Assembly (NCBI GenBank): GCA_036426205.1
Contig: CM071579.1
Location: 19,227,480 to 19,291,479 of the forward strand
Length of the DNA: 64,000 nt
Reading direction: 5' to 3'
DNA from: Ascaphus truei
Lineage: Eukaryota > Chordata > Amphibia > Anura > Ascaphidae
Shown here: positions 46,411 through 56,965 of the stretch, piece after piece
How the letters are laid out: each line of letters begins with the position of its first letter
Position numbering within the stretch: the first letter of the stretch is position 1
Position numbers and translations under genes: made by a program
The notes under the pieces: generated by a model
The model's database searches: none
Told to the model about the DNA's origin: nothing
Seen by the model: only the letters and a program-made list of their open reading frames with translations

Positions 46411-47325
46411 AACTGTAAACACCGGTAAATATTGTGCAGATTTTTATTATGAAAACCTGTGGTTTAATTAAGTATGCATCAAAAATCATCGGCCAAGAAA
46501 GAGAGAGTTTGCAAGTTCATTTTTTTTTTAAATACCTGGAATATTGTCAAATCCACGAACTGCCCTCCTACAAATGCTAATGTAAACTTTTCAGCATTTT
46601 ATGAGCTCTTAGCAAAAATGTTAAATGACAGGTTTTGCCATTAGCTTGATACATATGGAAATGAAGCCATCACCGGCAGCGCGGTTAATTGGTTGTTTCG
46701 CGGTGACACGTGAGAGAATGCCGTAAAACACGAACATGTTATTTTTGTACATTTTATGAAATGTCTATTAATAAATAATCTCGACTCTCAGTGCGATTTC
46801 AGAGTGAAGTGGCGCTGCCATTTATCACTTGACTGCCATATTAATAATTCTCTGTCATAAAAGTGAGCGGTACATTATTTAGGAGGCATTTGAAAGATAA
46901 GTAAATGCCCATAAACTTTAAAAGTAACTTCGTGTGCCGGGCACCGTCTGTGTTCTGAAATATTAAATCATGTATGAGTGTGTTTTGATTAAAATTTGAA
47001 GAGGCAGCATTCAATAAATGAGGAATTGAACCCAAGTCCCTTTGTGATGGGAATGCTATACACAGTATATATTTGTTCTTGCTGAAAAGAGAAAGACAGG
47101 TTTCAATGATAAGGAGTCCCAAACTACCCGCTAACTGCGTGCTCAATTGCAAATATTTTCTTATCGCATAGCTTAAGTCAACTACGTCATTTGCCCAAAA
47201 AGCATATATGAGGGAGATCCTCGGCTAGCGTGGGATCCAGAGGATCTAAGGAGAGCAGAGATCTCCCAGGGAACAGAACACAGGAGGTATTATTACTGTT
47301 GTTGAATGGTCTAAAGCCGGGTTTG
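46411..47325. other. Intron, nothing recognised
   Basis: About 0.9 kb of unassigned sequence, somewhat less repeat-like than its surroundings. Confidence 0.4.
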
Positions 47326-47512
47326 TGCATACTCCAGTCCTCAAGGGCCACCAAACAGGTCAGGTTTTAAGGATATCCCTGCTGCAGCACAGGTGACTCA
47401 ATCTGTGGCTCAGTCAGAATGGCTGAGCCACCTGTGCTGAAGCAGGGATAACCCTAATACCTGGCCTGTTTGGTGGTCCTTGAGGACTGGAGTTGGCCAC
47501 TTCTAGTGTAAA
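47326..47512. mobile_element. Foldback MITE (palindromic family), compact copy
   Basis: catactccagtcctcaaggg and aacaggtcaggttttaagga on the left; gtgctgaagcagggataacc and ccttgaggactggagttggc on the right. The loop is short (about 15 bp), so the copy is almost a perfect hairpin. Confidence 0.9.
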
Positions 47513-47568
47513 GTACTGTAGTACTTCCACTTACTCAGGAGTCGGTCACTTCACTGAAATGTAGTTAA

Positions 47569-48050
47569 AGCTGGCGTCCAAGCTGCCGTTCCCCCCCCCC
47601 CCCCCCCCCCCCTCCCCTTTAATATGCGCATCAATACAATCCACACAATGGTAAGTAATTAGCTAAGTTGCTGATCGATCCGTTCTCCTGTGATCGATCA
47701 GCGAAGATTCGGCTCGGGGGTTCACTAAATGGCTGTCAGTGAAGCAGAAGCGGGCCAATGATGCAAAGTTCTGTGGGGACGATCATGTGACCAGCCAGTC
47801 ACTAGATACAATTGGTGCACTGCTAGAGAGAGGGCGGGGCTCAAAAAGGGGTGTGCCAGAGCCTGTTTCAGAAGAAGGGGATGTGACTTTGTAAATGGTT
47901 ACAATAGAAACAAAAAATGCTTGTTACATTATAATACATTAAAAATTGCATTCAGAGTTGTTTTAAAAAAAATGCTACAAGTATTTTCTTATAGCACAGA
48001 GCAGATTTATTAAAAAAACAAACATGTAGGACATTGCTTGGTCTGCGGCT
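47569..48050. mobile_element. TTAA-flanked MITE, copy 4
   Basis: TTAA at 47565-47568 and 48051-48054. Ends AGCTGGCGTCCAAG and CTTGGTCTGCGGCT. Core gctagagagagggcggggct as in the other copies. A C homopolymer of about 20 bases lies at 47590-47612. Confidence 0.85.
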
Positions 48051-48054
48051 TTAA

Positions 48055-48434
48055 TATGTACCAGTGCTGCTTCCAAATAAATTCAATTCCCCACTGTGCT
48101 ATATCACAAATGCCTACACAATATCATCCCAGGGATACTGTGACCATATGGCTCAATTTATTTTCTAATTTCAAATGTAACTAAACCGTGCACCATTTCT
48201 CAACTGCAGTAACAGCGTGAGTCCAGTGAGCTGGTTTTAGGGTCAGCTTTTTGCTAACGATAAAATGGAAAGCTGTGTACAGTACTTGTGGCCGGCTCCA
48301 GCCTGATTACAGGAGCGCGTAAGCTCAGAGCCGTAAGGAGTCGTGTCCCTGCACTGTCCCTGCATACACAGAGCCAGGCTTGCTGTTTGATGAATGCAAT
48401 AATCAATGCCATTTGTTTTTCTCTGTGTTCACAG
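48055..48434. other. Intron upstream of the second SPON1 exon
   Basis: No repeats are recognised. It ends in a pyrimidine-rich acceptor (tttgtttttctctgtgttca then cag). Confidence 0.6.
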
Positions 48435-48508
48435 GGCAAGTATTGTACAGAAGAAAATCATTTACTTTCAGGACGAGGGATCTCTGACCAAGAGAATGTG
48501 TGAGCAAG
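48435..48508 (+). CDS. SPON1: SPON1 (F-spondin) internal exon, end of reeler domain
   Basis: This 74-bp exon completes the split lysine codon from the exon ending at 30537 and adds 24 codons reading ASIVQKKIIYFQDEG then SLTKRMCEQ. It ends one base into an aspartate codon. It matches about residues 160-184 of F-spondin, the C-terminal edge of the reeler domain. The acceptor is ctgtgttcacag and the donor is GTACGA. Phase agreement with both neighbours, with no stop across the junctions, is strong evidence for a working gene. The upstream intron is 17,897 bp and repeat-filled; the downstream intron is 3,036 bp. Confidence 0.95.
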
Positions 48509-48764
48509 GTACGAGTGCTGAATGCATTTATTTAAAAATATATTTGACAAAAAAGTAAACGGGGTCAAATATCTCATTTCCAGTATGTGCTGGCCACTGC
48601 AAGAACGTACAAAGATCTGGCTGCTGAAACGTACTGCTCCGGCTACTACTGTACGGAAACTGCTACTGTGCCGGCATTGGGACATTCCGTGGAATATGTC
48701 CTGATTTGGCACTGTGGTTGTTTAATGAATAACCCCCATAATGCACTAAGAAGAAGAATTACAA

Positions 48765-49045
48765 ATATTCACAGCATGGAAACTCTGCGGTCCCCCAGGG
48801 CTGAACTGCTTTCTGTTAAGCTCTGGGGACCCCCCACCGGTTGCCGAGATACCAAAGTTAAATGTCCCCCTCAAGGGAAATAGAATGGCCAATAGGAAGC
48901 TGCATCACCAACAGTTGTGGCTTCCTATTGGATGGCCATTTAAATTCCTTTGCGGAAACACCAGTGAGTATCTCAGGAATCAGGGAGACCTGAAATGTAT
49001 GCAGTTCTGCTCCAAGGATGCCCGAATTCCCATGCTGTAAAAACA
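48765..49045. repeat. Foldback repeat, same family as 44030-44340
   Basis: Outer segments catggaaactctgcgg / gaattcccatg and inner ggccaataggaagctgc / gcttcctattggatggcc are paired. Shared motifs with the 44-kb copy include the agataccaa segment and the ccaataggaagc pair. Confidence 0.7.
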
Positions 49046-49945
49046 AGGGGTTAGTTAGGTGTGATTACTGCTTTAAGTGCTAGTTTGTGCCGGAATTAGT
49101 AGGTTGCTTACTGTATGTAACACACTGGTCATTTAAATACCACCCACTATATCATTTTGTAGCATTTGCATCCATGGCTATTCTTAGCATCATGATAAAG
49201 TGTTTACCAGCTCCCATTTTAATTACTGAAGATATATCCCTTTAAATTATAATTGGCGCTGTAATAGTGTGTACAGCTTTCAAAGTTCAAGTAACTTGTA
49301 AATCCAGCAAAACACTTAAGGGGGAGTCGACCATCTTTTCCGAGTTTAATTGGTGCCATCCTGAAGGCGCTGTGATGCAAGGAGTAGAAAAGAAAACCCG
49401 TTAAGTGAAAGATTACACCATCTCTGAAAAAAATGGCCTTTAATGTCAAAAGTACCCCACATTTCACATGCAAAATAGGAAACTTCATTTGTTTTTTTTT
49501 TTATTTTACATATAAATGTATATAATGTAGATTAATAGGTAATAATGCCCGTGATACAGTTTCCTGATATATTTACATTTGACATATATCACATTTATTT
49601 GGGTGCTTTGAAAGCTGGTCATTTTTTCTTTGAAAAGTTGGTGAAGAATAAGAAGTAAAATGTTTTAGTGAATGTGACACGGAATTCGGATATAAAATCA
49701 ATTGTACAAGACGTAAATCTCCAGTGTTGGCTAATTTTGTTTTATGGTACAATGGAAACAAATTATTTACATGAACGTCTTATGTTGAGAACAAATAAGT
49801 GATTTTTCTCTGCAATTTTGTTACTATTGACAAGTACCACAGCGGAGAATGAATAAGTATGCCGCAGACAGTGTGAAAACAGCACTAAGAATTTATTTTT
49901 AAAGCAGCAAACAATTGTTTAAAAGGTTTTTGCTGCGTATACAAT
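49046..49945. other. Intron, nothing recognised
   Basis: AT-rich unassigned sequence in the 3-kb intron between SPON1 exons. Confidence 0.4.
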
Positions 49946-49949
49946 AGCC

Positions 49950-50440
49950 AGTGGTTTACAACCTTTTTTTGGTTAACGAGCCTATGTGAAATTCTGCGGA
50001 ACACCAACCCTCTCTAATAGCGTGTCTGAGATCAGATGCATTGTAAGGAACCCCAACCCTCTCTAATAGCGTGTCTGAGATCAGATGCATTGTAAGGAAC
50101 CCCAACCCTCTCTAATAGCGCGTCTGAGATCAGATGCATTGTAAGGAACCCCAACCCTCTCTAATAGTGCGTCTGAGATCAGATGCATTGTAAGGAACCC
50201 CAACCCTCTCTAATAGCGCGTCTGAGATCAGATGCATTGTAAGGATCTCCAACCCTCTCTAATAGCGCGTCTGAGATCAGATGTATTGTAAGGAACCCCA
50301 ACCCTCTCTAATAGCGCGTCTGAGATCAGATGCATTGTAAATTCTTCTGTATTTGGTTCAATTTTCAACTAACCTGTAAATTGCCGGGAACCGTTTAGGG
50401 GTGCCCGGGGAACCCTGGTTGAAAAACACTGAAATAGGTA
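49950..50440 (+). mobile_element. Dispersed repeat with a seven-copy 49-bp array
   Basis: Seven 49-bp units (ccaaccctctctaatagcg, ctgagatcagatgcattgta) at about 49999-50345, flanked by gtggtttacaacctttt on the left and ggggaaccctggttgaaaaa on the right. The end motifs are reminiscent of hAT-type non-autonomous elements. It is the same element, inverted, as at 29585-29830. Confidence 0.85.
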
Positions 50441-51164
50441 CAGAAAGGAAGAAATTGTTTTAAAAAACAGATAATCAGACAGTGTAGCGCAGAGCTCCCC
50501 CATCACCCCATTTATCTGTCACTGCTCCCCCTACTACTCCCCAAATCTTCTATCCTCCCTCAGCTGCCTCCTGACATCTCCCTAACTGTGCAGTATCCCT
50601 CATTCCGAAATGAACCTGCTGCTACCTTTACACTCTACTTTTCCACCTCGTCACCGTACGCTCCTCTTTTAATGGTGTATCGTTACTACTGGTCTGTCTG
50701 TGAAAATCAACCATGAACATAGAAGATTATTTATTATTATTTCTTTTCAAAAACACCTTAATTCAGACAGAGTTATCCAGCAAAAAACATTTTGTAATGG
50801 GAAGGCCCCCCCGGGAGCTCTTGTTTAAGTTCAGTGTAGATATAAACGGTGACCTAAGGCAGAGCATTCCAAATAAAGAAGGTCTGGTGGACAAAGACAG
50901 ATAGAACTTTGTTATGAACATTAGAGAAAAAGTGAAAATATATAGAATAAATAGTCTTTTTTTCTTTGAATTTTTGGGATTTTTGAGACTTGCTGGACTT
51001 CTGTTGCAGTTTTTTTTCTTCTCGTTTTTGTTTCTAAATGATATAATCTACTGCGATTTCAACCTAAATTCAACTCATTCCCTCAATGCTCATTTCTTGA
51101 ATACAGATGCAGGTTGTAGACCGCTTGCCGAGGAAAATCTGTGACCATCTAGCAGTAACTGGTG
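50441..51164. other. Intron, nothing recognised
   Basis: Unassigned sequence with short poly-T runs near 50958 and 51010. Confidence 0.4.
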
Positions 51165-51185
51165 AGATGGTCCACAGCAGGCTGT

Positions 51186-51318
51186 AATGGCCCATCGGAT
51201 TAACACAGCGGGGGTCCCTGCGTTTGAATGGGACTCGCAGCCCGGTAGGATTCACACAGCTTTAGACCCATTCAAATGCAGGGACCAACTCTGTGTTAAT
51301 CTGATGGGTCATTAGTCT
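51186..51318. repeat. Inverted repeat close to the third SPON1 exon
   Basis: gtaatggcccatcggattaa and gtccctgcgtttgaatggg at the left pair with cccattcaaatgcagggac and ttaatctgatgggtcatta at the right. A small MITE is likely. Confidence 0.8.
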
Positions 51319-51544
51319 GGCTACAGAAATCTCTCAGCATGGGGTGGGTTTTAGTGCAGAATTCTCAAGGCAAGCAGTCTACAACTGGCAGTTGCAGCTG
51401 TAGGATGGCAAGCAATGCATCTTAGTGGCAGTGTGATGTTCATCCCCCAATAAGGTGTACGGTAGGTTCACAGGTCTGCTTGCTCCCGTCCAGTTTGGGG
51501 CATTGTTATAGTATATAATAAGTGTGTTTGTGACCTCTTTTCAG

Positions 51545-51667
51545 ACTCGGCATTGGAAGGCGGGAATGAGAAGCCGGTCCCGGACTGCTGCGCTTGCGGG
51601 ACTGCTAAATACAGATTGACGTTTTACGGGAATTGGTCAGAGAAGATGCATGCAAAGGACTACCCAC
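51545..51667 (+). CDS. SPON1: SPON1 (F-spondin) internal exon, reeler to spondin domain junction
   Basis: This 123-bp exon completes the aspartate codon begun at 48508 and encodes 40 further codons. It includes DCCACGTAKYRLTFYGNWSE and ends KDYP plus one base. The CCACGTAKYRLTFYGNWS block is the hallmark opening of the spondin_N domain, and NWS is a potential N-glycosylation or tryptophan-modification context. The stretch corresponds to about residues 185-226. The acceptor is cctcttttcag and the donor is GTGAGT. The segment between the reeler end and CCACG (SALEGGNEKPVP) differs most from the mammalian sequence as I remember it, as expected for a linker. The next coding exon is not seen before the window end, so the following intron exceeds 12.3 kb. 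Confidence 0.95.
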
Positions 51668-52330
51668 GTGAGTGCATTTATTTACGTGTGACGGCAAACC
51701 CCGCCAAGTAATTTCCAACATTCAGAAACTGGAGCGGTCGGAAATGTCATGCCCGTCTCTGTGTGGTCCTCACCACTTGGATTTTGGAAACAGAATGCCG
51801 TGCCATATTGGAGAAGCAGGAGACGCAAGCAGGGTCACCACCACTCCAGGTCTCACAGGGAGACTAAGGGGTTTGGCCACGTATCACCGAGTTACGGGTT
51901 TACCTAGTAAACCTCCGGGTGGCGGCGGCTTCTCCCAGCATCTCCCCTCTGCAACTACTGCCAATATGGCTGCACGGCGTCTAAAGGTGCAGCGTTGCCA
52001 TGCCAACGGGAACACTACGTAACAGCGTCAAATGGCGCCCGTTGCCATGACAAGACGCTAATTGACATCACGCGGCGCCATGTTGCCATGACAAAGTGAC
52101 ATCACGTGACGCCTAGGCGCCTTACTTGACGCCACGTAGCATCCAGTCATAGCAACGCAGCGCCATTTGACACTGCGCATTGATGGGAGTTGCTGGTAGG
52201 AGATGTCTTTAGGATGCCAGCGGCTGATGGGAGATGCCGCTGAAGGTAAGCGCTACATTTTTTTTTACATTCTCCGGGTTGGCCTTCAGCAGAAGTTGGC
52301 AATCCGGGGTGCAATCCTTTACATAGCTTG
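51668..52330. other. GC-rich repeat-like intron start
   Basis: Directly after the exon donor. About 51840-52330 contains repeated gttgccatgacaa, tgacatcacg and atgggag motifs, suggesting an old CpG-rich MITE. Its ends are not resolved. Confidence 0.45.
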
Positions 52331-53814
52331 ATCTACTGTAGTTTCCTCTTTAGTGAAAGCAAGCACTCGGATGAGGCATTTGTTATTATTATCAATGTAG
52401 CCCTCCTCCCCTATTTCGGGGTTACCGTAATATGGTGATTAGGCAATACACTGTATACTCAATCTGGGTTCCGTCACGCCATATCTCAAGGTAAGTAAGG
52501 GCGGCTTTCCGCCTGACATCAGTTACTCGGGTACAGGTTGGTGTTTATTCATGGGGTTATACAGGATCATTAAACAGCCTGTACTCCTATCCGACGCAAC
52601 ATGTATCCTATATCACCTTTTCTCACTCCGCCGTATCCCGCATGACAGGGGTAAGCAAATTGGGGTGTGTGAAATGCAGGGGTTGCGTGTGCGAGGCCTT
52701 TGCAAGTCCCTTAACTTGTCTCCGGGCGGCTTCTGACGACGCGTCGCCATGGCAAGGCGGTATCAAAGGACGCCGTTGGGTCACATGACGTTGTGATGTC
52801 AGAAACCGCCAGAGAAAAGGTAAGGGGGGAGGGGCAGCGCAGGCAGGTAATATCTCTGTAGCATGTTCCGGTTGCTGTGTACAATGTATCACAAACTGTA
52901 GCATGACAGCCACCCACTGTGTCCATCGCTCCATTTCAGAAGGTATAATAGTAACACTCTGTTTCCGAATGAATAGTGCCACACGACCACAGCCCCAATA
53001 GATCATCTGTCCGCCAAAGCTACATTCATTGAAATATCTAACCCCTATAATTACTTCAACTGTTTTTCTAAAATGTTACTCCATTGTTTCCTACAAAAAG
53101 ATATGACTTCTATTCCTCGTAAAGCAAAGGAAATGAAACAAGTCGTCTTCCAAAGACATCTTCAGTACTGGGAGACAGAATCATTTCCTTTATTGGTCTT
53201 TCCTTTTATATATCACCAATTACACCGAGGTGTGATATAAAGAAATCTGATGTTAGGAGCAGGCTGGCAGTGGGTTTTTTTTTGTTTATGAAGGATATTT
53301 ATTTAAAAGTGTGATAAAAGCTTTGACAATAAAAGGTACATAAAACTGTCAAAAGTAATATTACAAAAAAAGCACAGTTTATTAAAAAAAATAAAATTAT
53401 ATATATATATTCTCGTGTATTGTAAATGTCAGGGAGTAGAACCATCCAAGAATGTGTTTATTGTTTTATGCTATATAAATGTAATACATAATACTAAGGG
53501 CAGCAGTTCCTGCTTCTTCCCTGGGCTCCGGGAAATGGACATGTTGCACTGTATAGTTATTCGGAGTAGCAGTCTAGCTTTACTGCTGTGGTGCAAAGGG
53601 CTTTCCTGTAGGAAAGAGATTGTGATTTATGAGGTTATTTTATCGCCCCTGAATGAACATAGACAGAATGTTCATAGGCCGGACTAGCTGGGGTCAGCTT
53701 GTGCCTGGTCAAGGTTTAGCCTTCTTCAAATGGGTATTGTGATATCGTACCCATCAGTCATGTTTCATTGTATTAATACATCTGTTTTGGAATCGTCTGT
53801 ACCTATCCTCCCTC
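52331..53814. other. Intron, partly repeat-like
   Basis: About 52645-52860 contains the ggggtaagcaaattggg and tcgccatggcaa motifs seen in the 15797-16163 insert. The rest is AT-rich and unassigned. Confidence 0.4.
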
Positions 53815-54590
53815 CCACCCTCTCCTCCCTCTCTCTCCTGTTCCCTATTCCTCCCCTCCCTCTACCCCCTCCCCTCCTTCTCTCTCCTGTTCCCTATTAC
53901 TCCCCTCTACTCTCCCCTCCCCTCCCTCTCTCTCCTGTTCCCTATTACTCCCCTCACTCTCCCTCTCTCTCCTGTTCCCTATTCCTCCCCTCACTCTCCC
54001 TCTCTCCTGTTCCCTATTCCTCACCTCCCTCTCCCCCTCTCCTCCCTCCCCTCTTCCCTATTCCTCTCCTTCCTCTCTCTCCTGTTCCCTATTCCTCCCC
54101 CTCCTCTCCCCTCATCCTCCCCCCTCTACCCTCCCTCCTCTTCTCCTGTTCCCTATTACTCCCCTCGCCTCTACCCTACCCCCTCCCCCTCCTTCTCTCA
54201 CTCCTGTTCCCTATTACTCTCCCCTACTCTCCCTCCCCTCCGCTCTCTCCTGTTCCCTATTACTCCCCTCACTCTCCCTCTCTCTCCTGTTCCCTATTCC
54301 TCCCTCCACTTCCGCTCTCCTGTTCCCTATTCCTCCCCTCCCTCTCCCCCTCTCCCCCTCTCCCCCCTCCCCTCCCTCTCTTTCCTGTTCCCTATTCCTC
54401 CCCTCCCTCTCTCTCCTGTTCCCTATTCCTCTCCTTCCTCTCTCTCCTGTTCCCTATTCCTCCCGTCCCTCTCCCCCTCTCCTCCCTCCTCTCCCTCTCT
54501 CTCCTGTTCCCTATTACTCCCCTCTCTCTCCTCCCTCTCTCTCCTCCCTCTCTCTCCTGTTCCCTATCTCTCCCCTTACTATACTTTCAC
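53815..54590. repeat. Pyrimidine minisatellite (about 16 copies)
   Basis: Variable 27-60 bp units each containing ctcctgttccctatt followed by CTCC runs; about sixteen copies of tgttccctatt can be counted. The 305-codon plus-strand frame across it (Leu/Pro/Ser) is a product of the repeat. Confidence 0.95.
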
Positions 54591-55138
54591 CATTGTACTC
54601 TCTCGGTGGGCATCTTAAAAGAGCACATACAGTATGCCTACCGCTGAATGCGCATGAAAACATTATCACTGGGTTATCAATGATGGCCGGCACTGCGACA
54701 ATGCGTTTCGTTGGTAATTAATGTTTTCATTTATAATAATGGAACCCAATCTTCACAATGTTTACTAGCTTGATCTCCCAGTTTTTATCGTAGATTAAAA
54801 CAACTGAAAACAAACACTCATGGGTTAAATCTAATAAAAGGTTTCATTAAAAGAAAAAAAAATCAAATTTATTTTTTTGTGTCCCGTGTGGCTTTTCTCA
54901 TGCTGAGTAAATTCCTAGTGTAATACTAAAATGCTTGTTTGTTTGTTTTTCCATTAATGCCTTTAGTGTTACCATATGTCCATATTTCCCAGGACATGGC
55001 CAGCTTTTTAATTGAAGGCCACCATTCAGGAGAAATGTTCAAATAACTAAAAATGCGACGCGCGTTTGTGCTGATGGAAGTCGACCGCGTGTGCGCAATC
55101 AGTTTTTGGTGTCCTCTTTTTTGACAATGGACTTATGG
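54591..55138. other. Intron with one dispersed repeat
   Basis: About 54965-55130 resembles 4065-4230 in reading gtccatatttcccag and in layout. The remainder is AT-rich and unassigned. Confidence 0.4.
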
Positions 55139-55379
55139 CAGTGCCGTCTTAACGCATGGGCACGCTGGGCAGTTGCCCGGGGCCCCACGAGCATAGGGGG
55201 CCCCACGCTAATCTATGCACAGACCAGAATTTAACACTAATTTTCCGATCACCCGCCTCAACATTCAAATCTCCCGCTAACTCGGTAGAAGGAGAAAAAT
55301 TACGACTTGTAGCGGAGAGTTGGCGGGGCCCAGTGCACTGCTTTGCCCGGGGGCCTATAATGCTGTTAAGACGGCCCTG
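55139..55379. mobile_element. hAT-like MITE with 8-bp target duplication
   Basis: Terminal repeats CAGTGCCGTCTTAAC and GTTAAGACGGCCCTG. Flanking octamers acttatgg (55131-55138) and atttatgg (55380-55387) match at seven of eight. The 241-bp body contains gcccggggccccacg / gggcccagtgcactg sub-terminal segments. Noncoding. Confidence 0.9.
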
Positions 55380-55387
55380 ATTTATGG

Positions 55388-56110
55388 CTAATCCTACCTT
55401 TATTATTATGCACTAGCTATCTAACGCCCTATTAGTTACCCACCTTACACGGCGGATCCGTTTGAAGCCTGCTGTGCCCCTTTGTTCTCATTATGGAGTA
55501 AGAACACAAGATCTATCCAATTAAATTTTGCTTTGGAAAAAAAGATGACAAATCCGTTGCTAAATCCAGTCGGCAACTATAGTTAATACCCAGATATCAA
55601 AAGTTCCATGCGATATAAAATAAGGCTCATTTAGTTTTTTAAATTACTATTTTTTTTTTTAATTCTATAAAATCGAATTACAAAGACAATTAATAACCAT
55701 CCATCACCCAGAACCGAATCCCTACATTCTGGTCACAGCAGTGGTGCTTTCTAATACATGATAGTCACTCACAAACACACAAGATTATAATATTCCCAGG
55801 CAGTGACTGTTATAATCTCTCGTACAGATGATACGTACAGTACATGATACGTACAGTAGATAACCTTGCTGTTACTGGCTCTCTGGCAGCCAAAGGATTA
55901 ATTGGTAAGTAGCACCTCTTACAAAGCACTACAGTATTTCACATTGTCAGTTATTAGTGCTGAGAAAATTAGGTTAATCTTTTTCTCCGTTTAGCTTGAA
56001 ACATAATATTACAAGAAAACAAAGGGTGTAACCGGGCGCTCTTAAATAAAGTGAGTTTCTAACAATTACAAACGTGCGATGAATTACATAACAAGTGCTA
56101 TAACCCAATA
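55388..56110. other. Intron, nothing recognised
   Basis: AT-rich unassigned sequence. Confidence 0.4.
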
Positions 56111-56356
56111 ACAGGGCCGCCAACAGAAATCGTGGGGCCCAGGACAAACATTTTAAGCAGGGCCCCCCTACCGTGTTGGCGGTACTGCTAACCCCCCCCC
56201 CCTTCCCATTTCACACCCCACGAGCCCCCTCTCTTCCCCCGACCTTTTCCCATGTATTTCTCTCCCTTCCGTCTCACCCCCTCTCACTCTTCCGCCTTGC
56301 ATGTATTTCTCTCCCCTGCGTCTCACTCTTACTCCCTCTTTTCCTCACTCACCCCC

Positions 56357-56965
56357 TGTAGACGGACGTTCACAGAGGTACACAATTGGAGACTTTTGTA
56401 AGGTGAAATTATAACAAGGCTTTATTGTGCCTTTTCCTTTTCATCAGGAAACCATCCAAACACATGGGGGGGAACAAAGCTTCTATTCACTTGGGAGTAT
56501 TTCTAGTGAAATACTATGCAATTAATTCACAACTCCCTAAGTTAAGCATGTCTCCCAGCTCCAAACACATACTGTAGCATGAAATAAGCAGATATAAGAA
56601 GTCTCTTAAGAATGAAAGTCTTATCTGTTCGTTGGAGGGAAAATCTCCTCTGTTCCTGGTTCAGCTCCCTTCCCTCAGGGTGTGTCAGCATTCAGGTTTA
56701 GAAGTTTTCCCTGTGTCGTGTAAGCAGCTCTGCTGTTTCTTCTGGCAGGGCTCAAGACTGTTGTGAGAGTCAAAGACAATCTCTGCTCTCTCTCCAAAGT
56801 TCAGCTCAGGTATGAGCTAAGGAGACACTTCCTGTCTCAACAGACAGGCTTTTGTAAGCAATCTAAATCAGGCAGGTGGTGTTTATTAATTGACTACAAG
56901 CAGTTAACCACCACACTGCTAGATTAAAGGCACATTACTTGAACAGGGATTACTCCCCTGTTACA
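56357..56965 (-). repeat. 3' LTR of the coiled-coil element (minus orientation)
   Basis: Same length as the 5' LTR. A short purine stretch (aacaggggatgta on minus, 56966-56978) precedes it, a weak candidate polypurine tract. Differences from the other LTR cluster at about 56565-56630. Confidence 0.9.

Noticed and set aside
49999..50345. CRISPR-like regular repeats
   Set aside because: Units are contiguous 49-bp tandem repeats with no spacers, in vertebrate intron sequence.
53730..54647. 305-codon Leu/Pro/Ser frame
   Set aside because: Produced by the pyrimidine minisatellite; repeat units vary in length and the translation has no domain.
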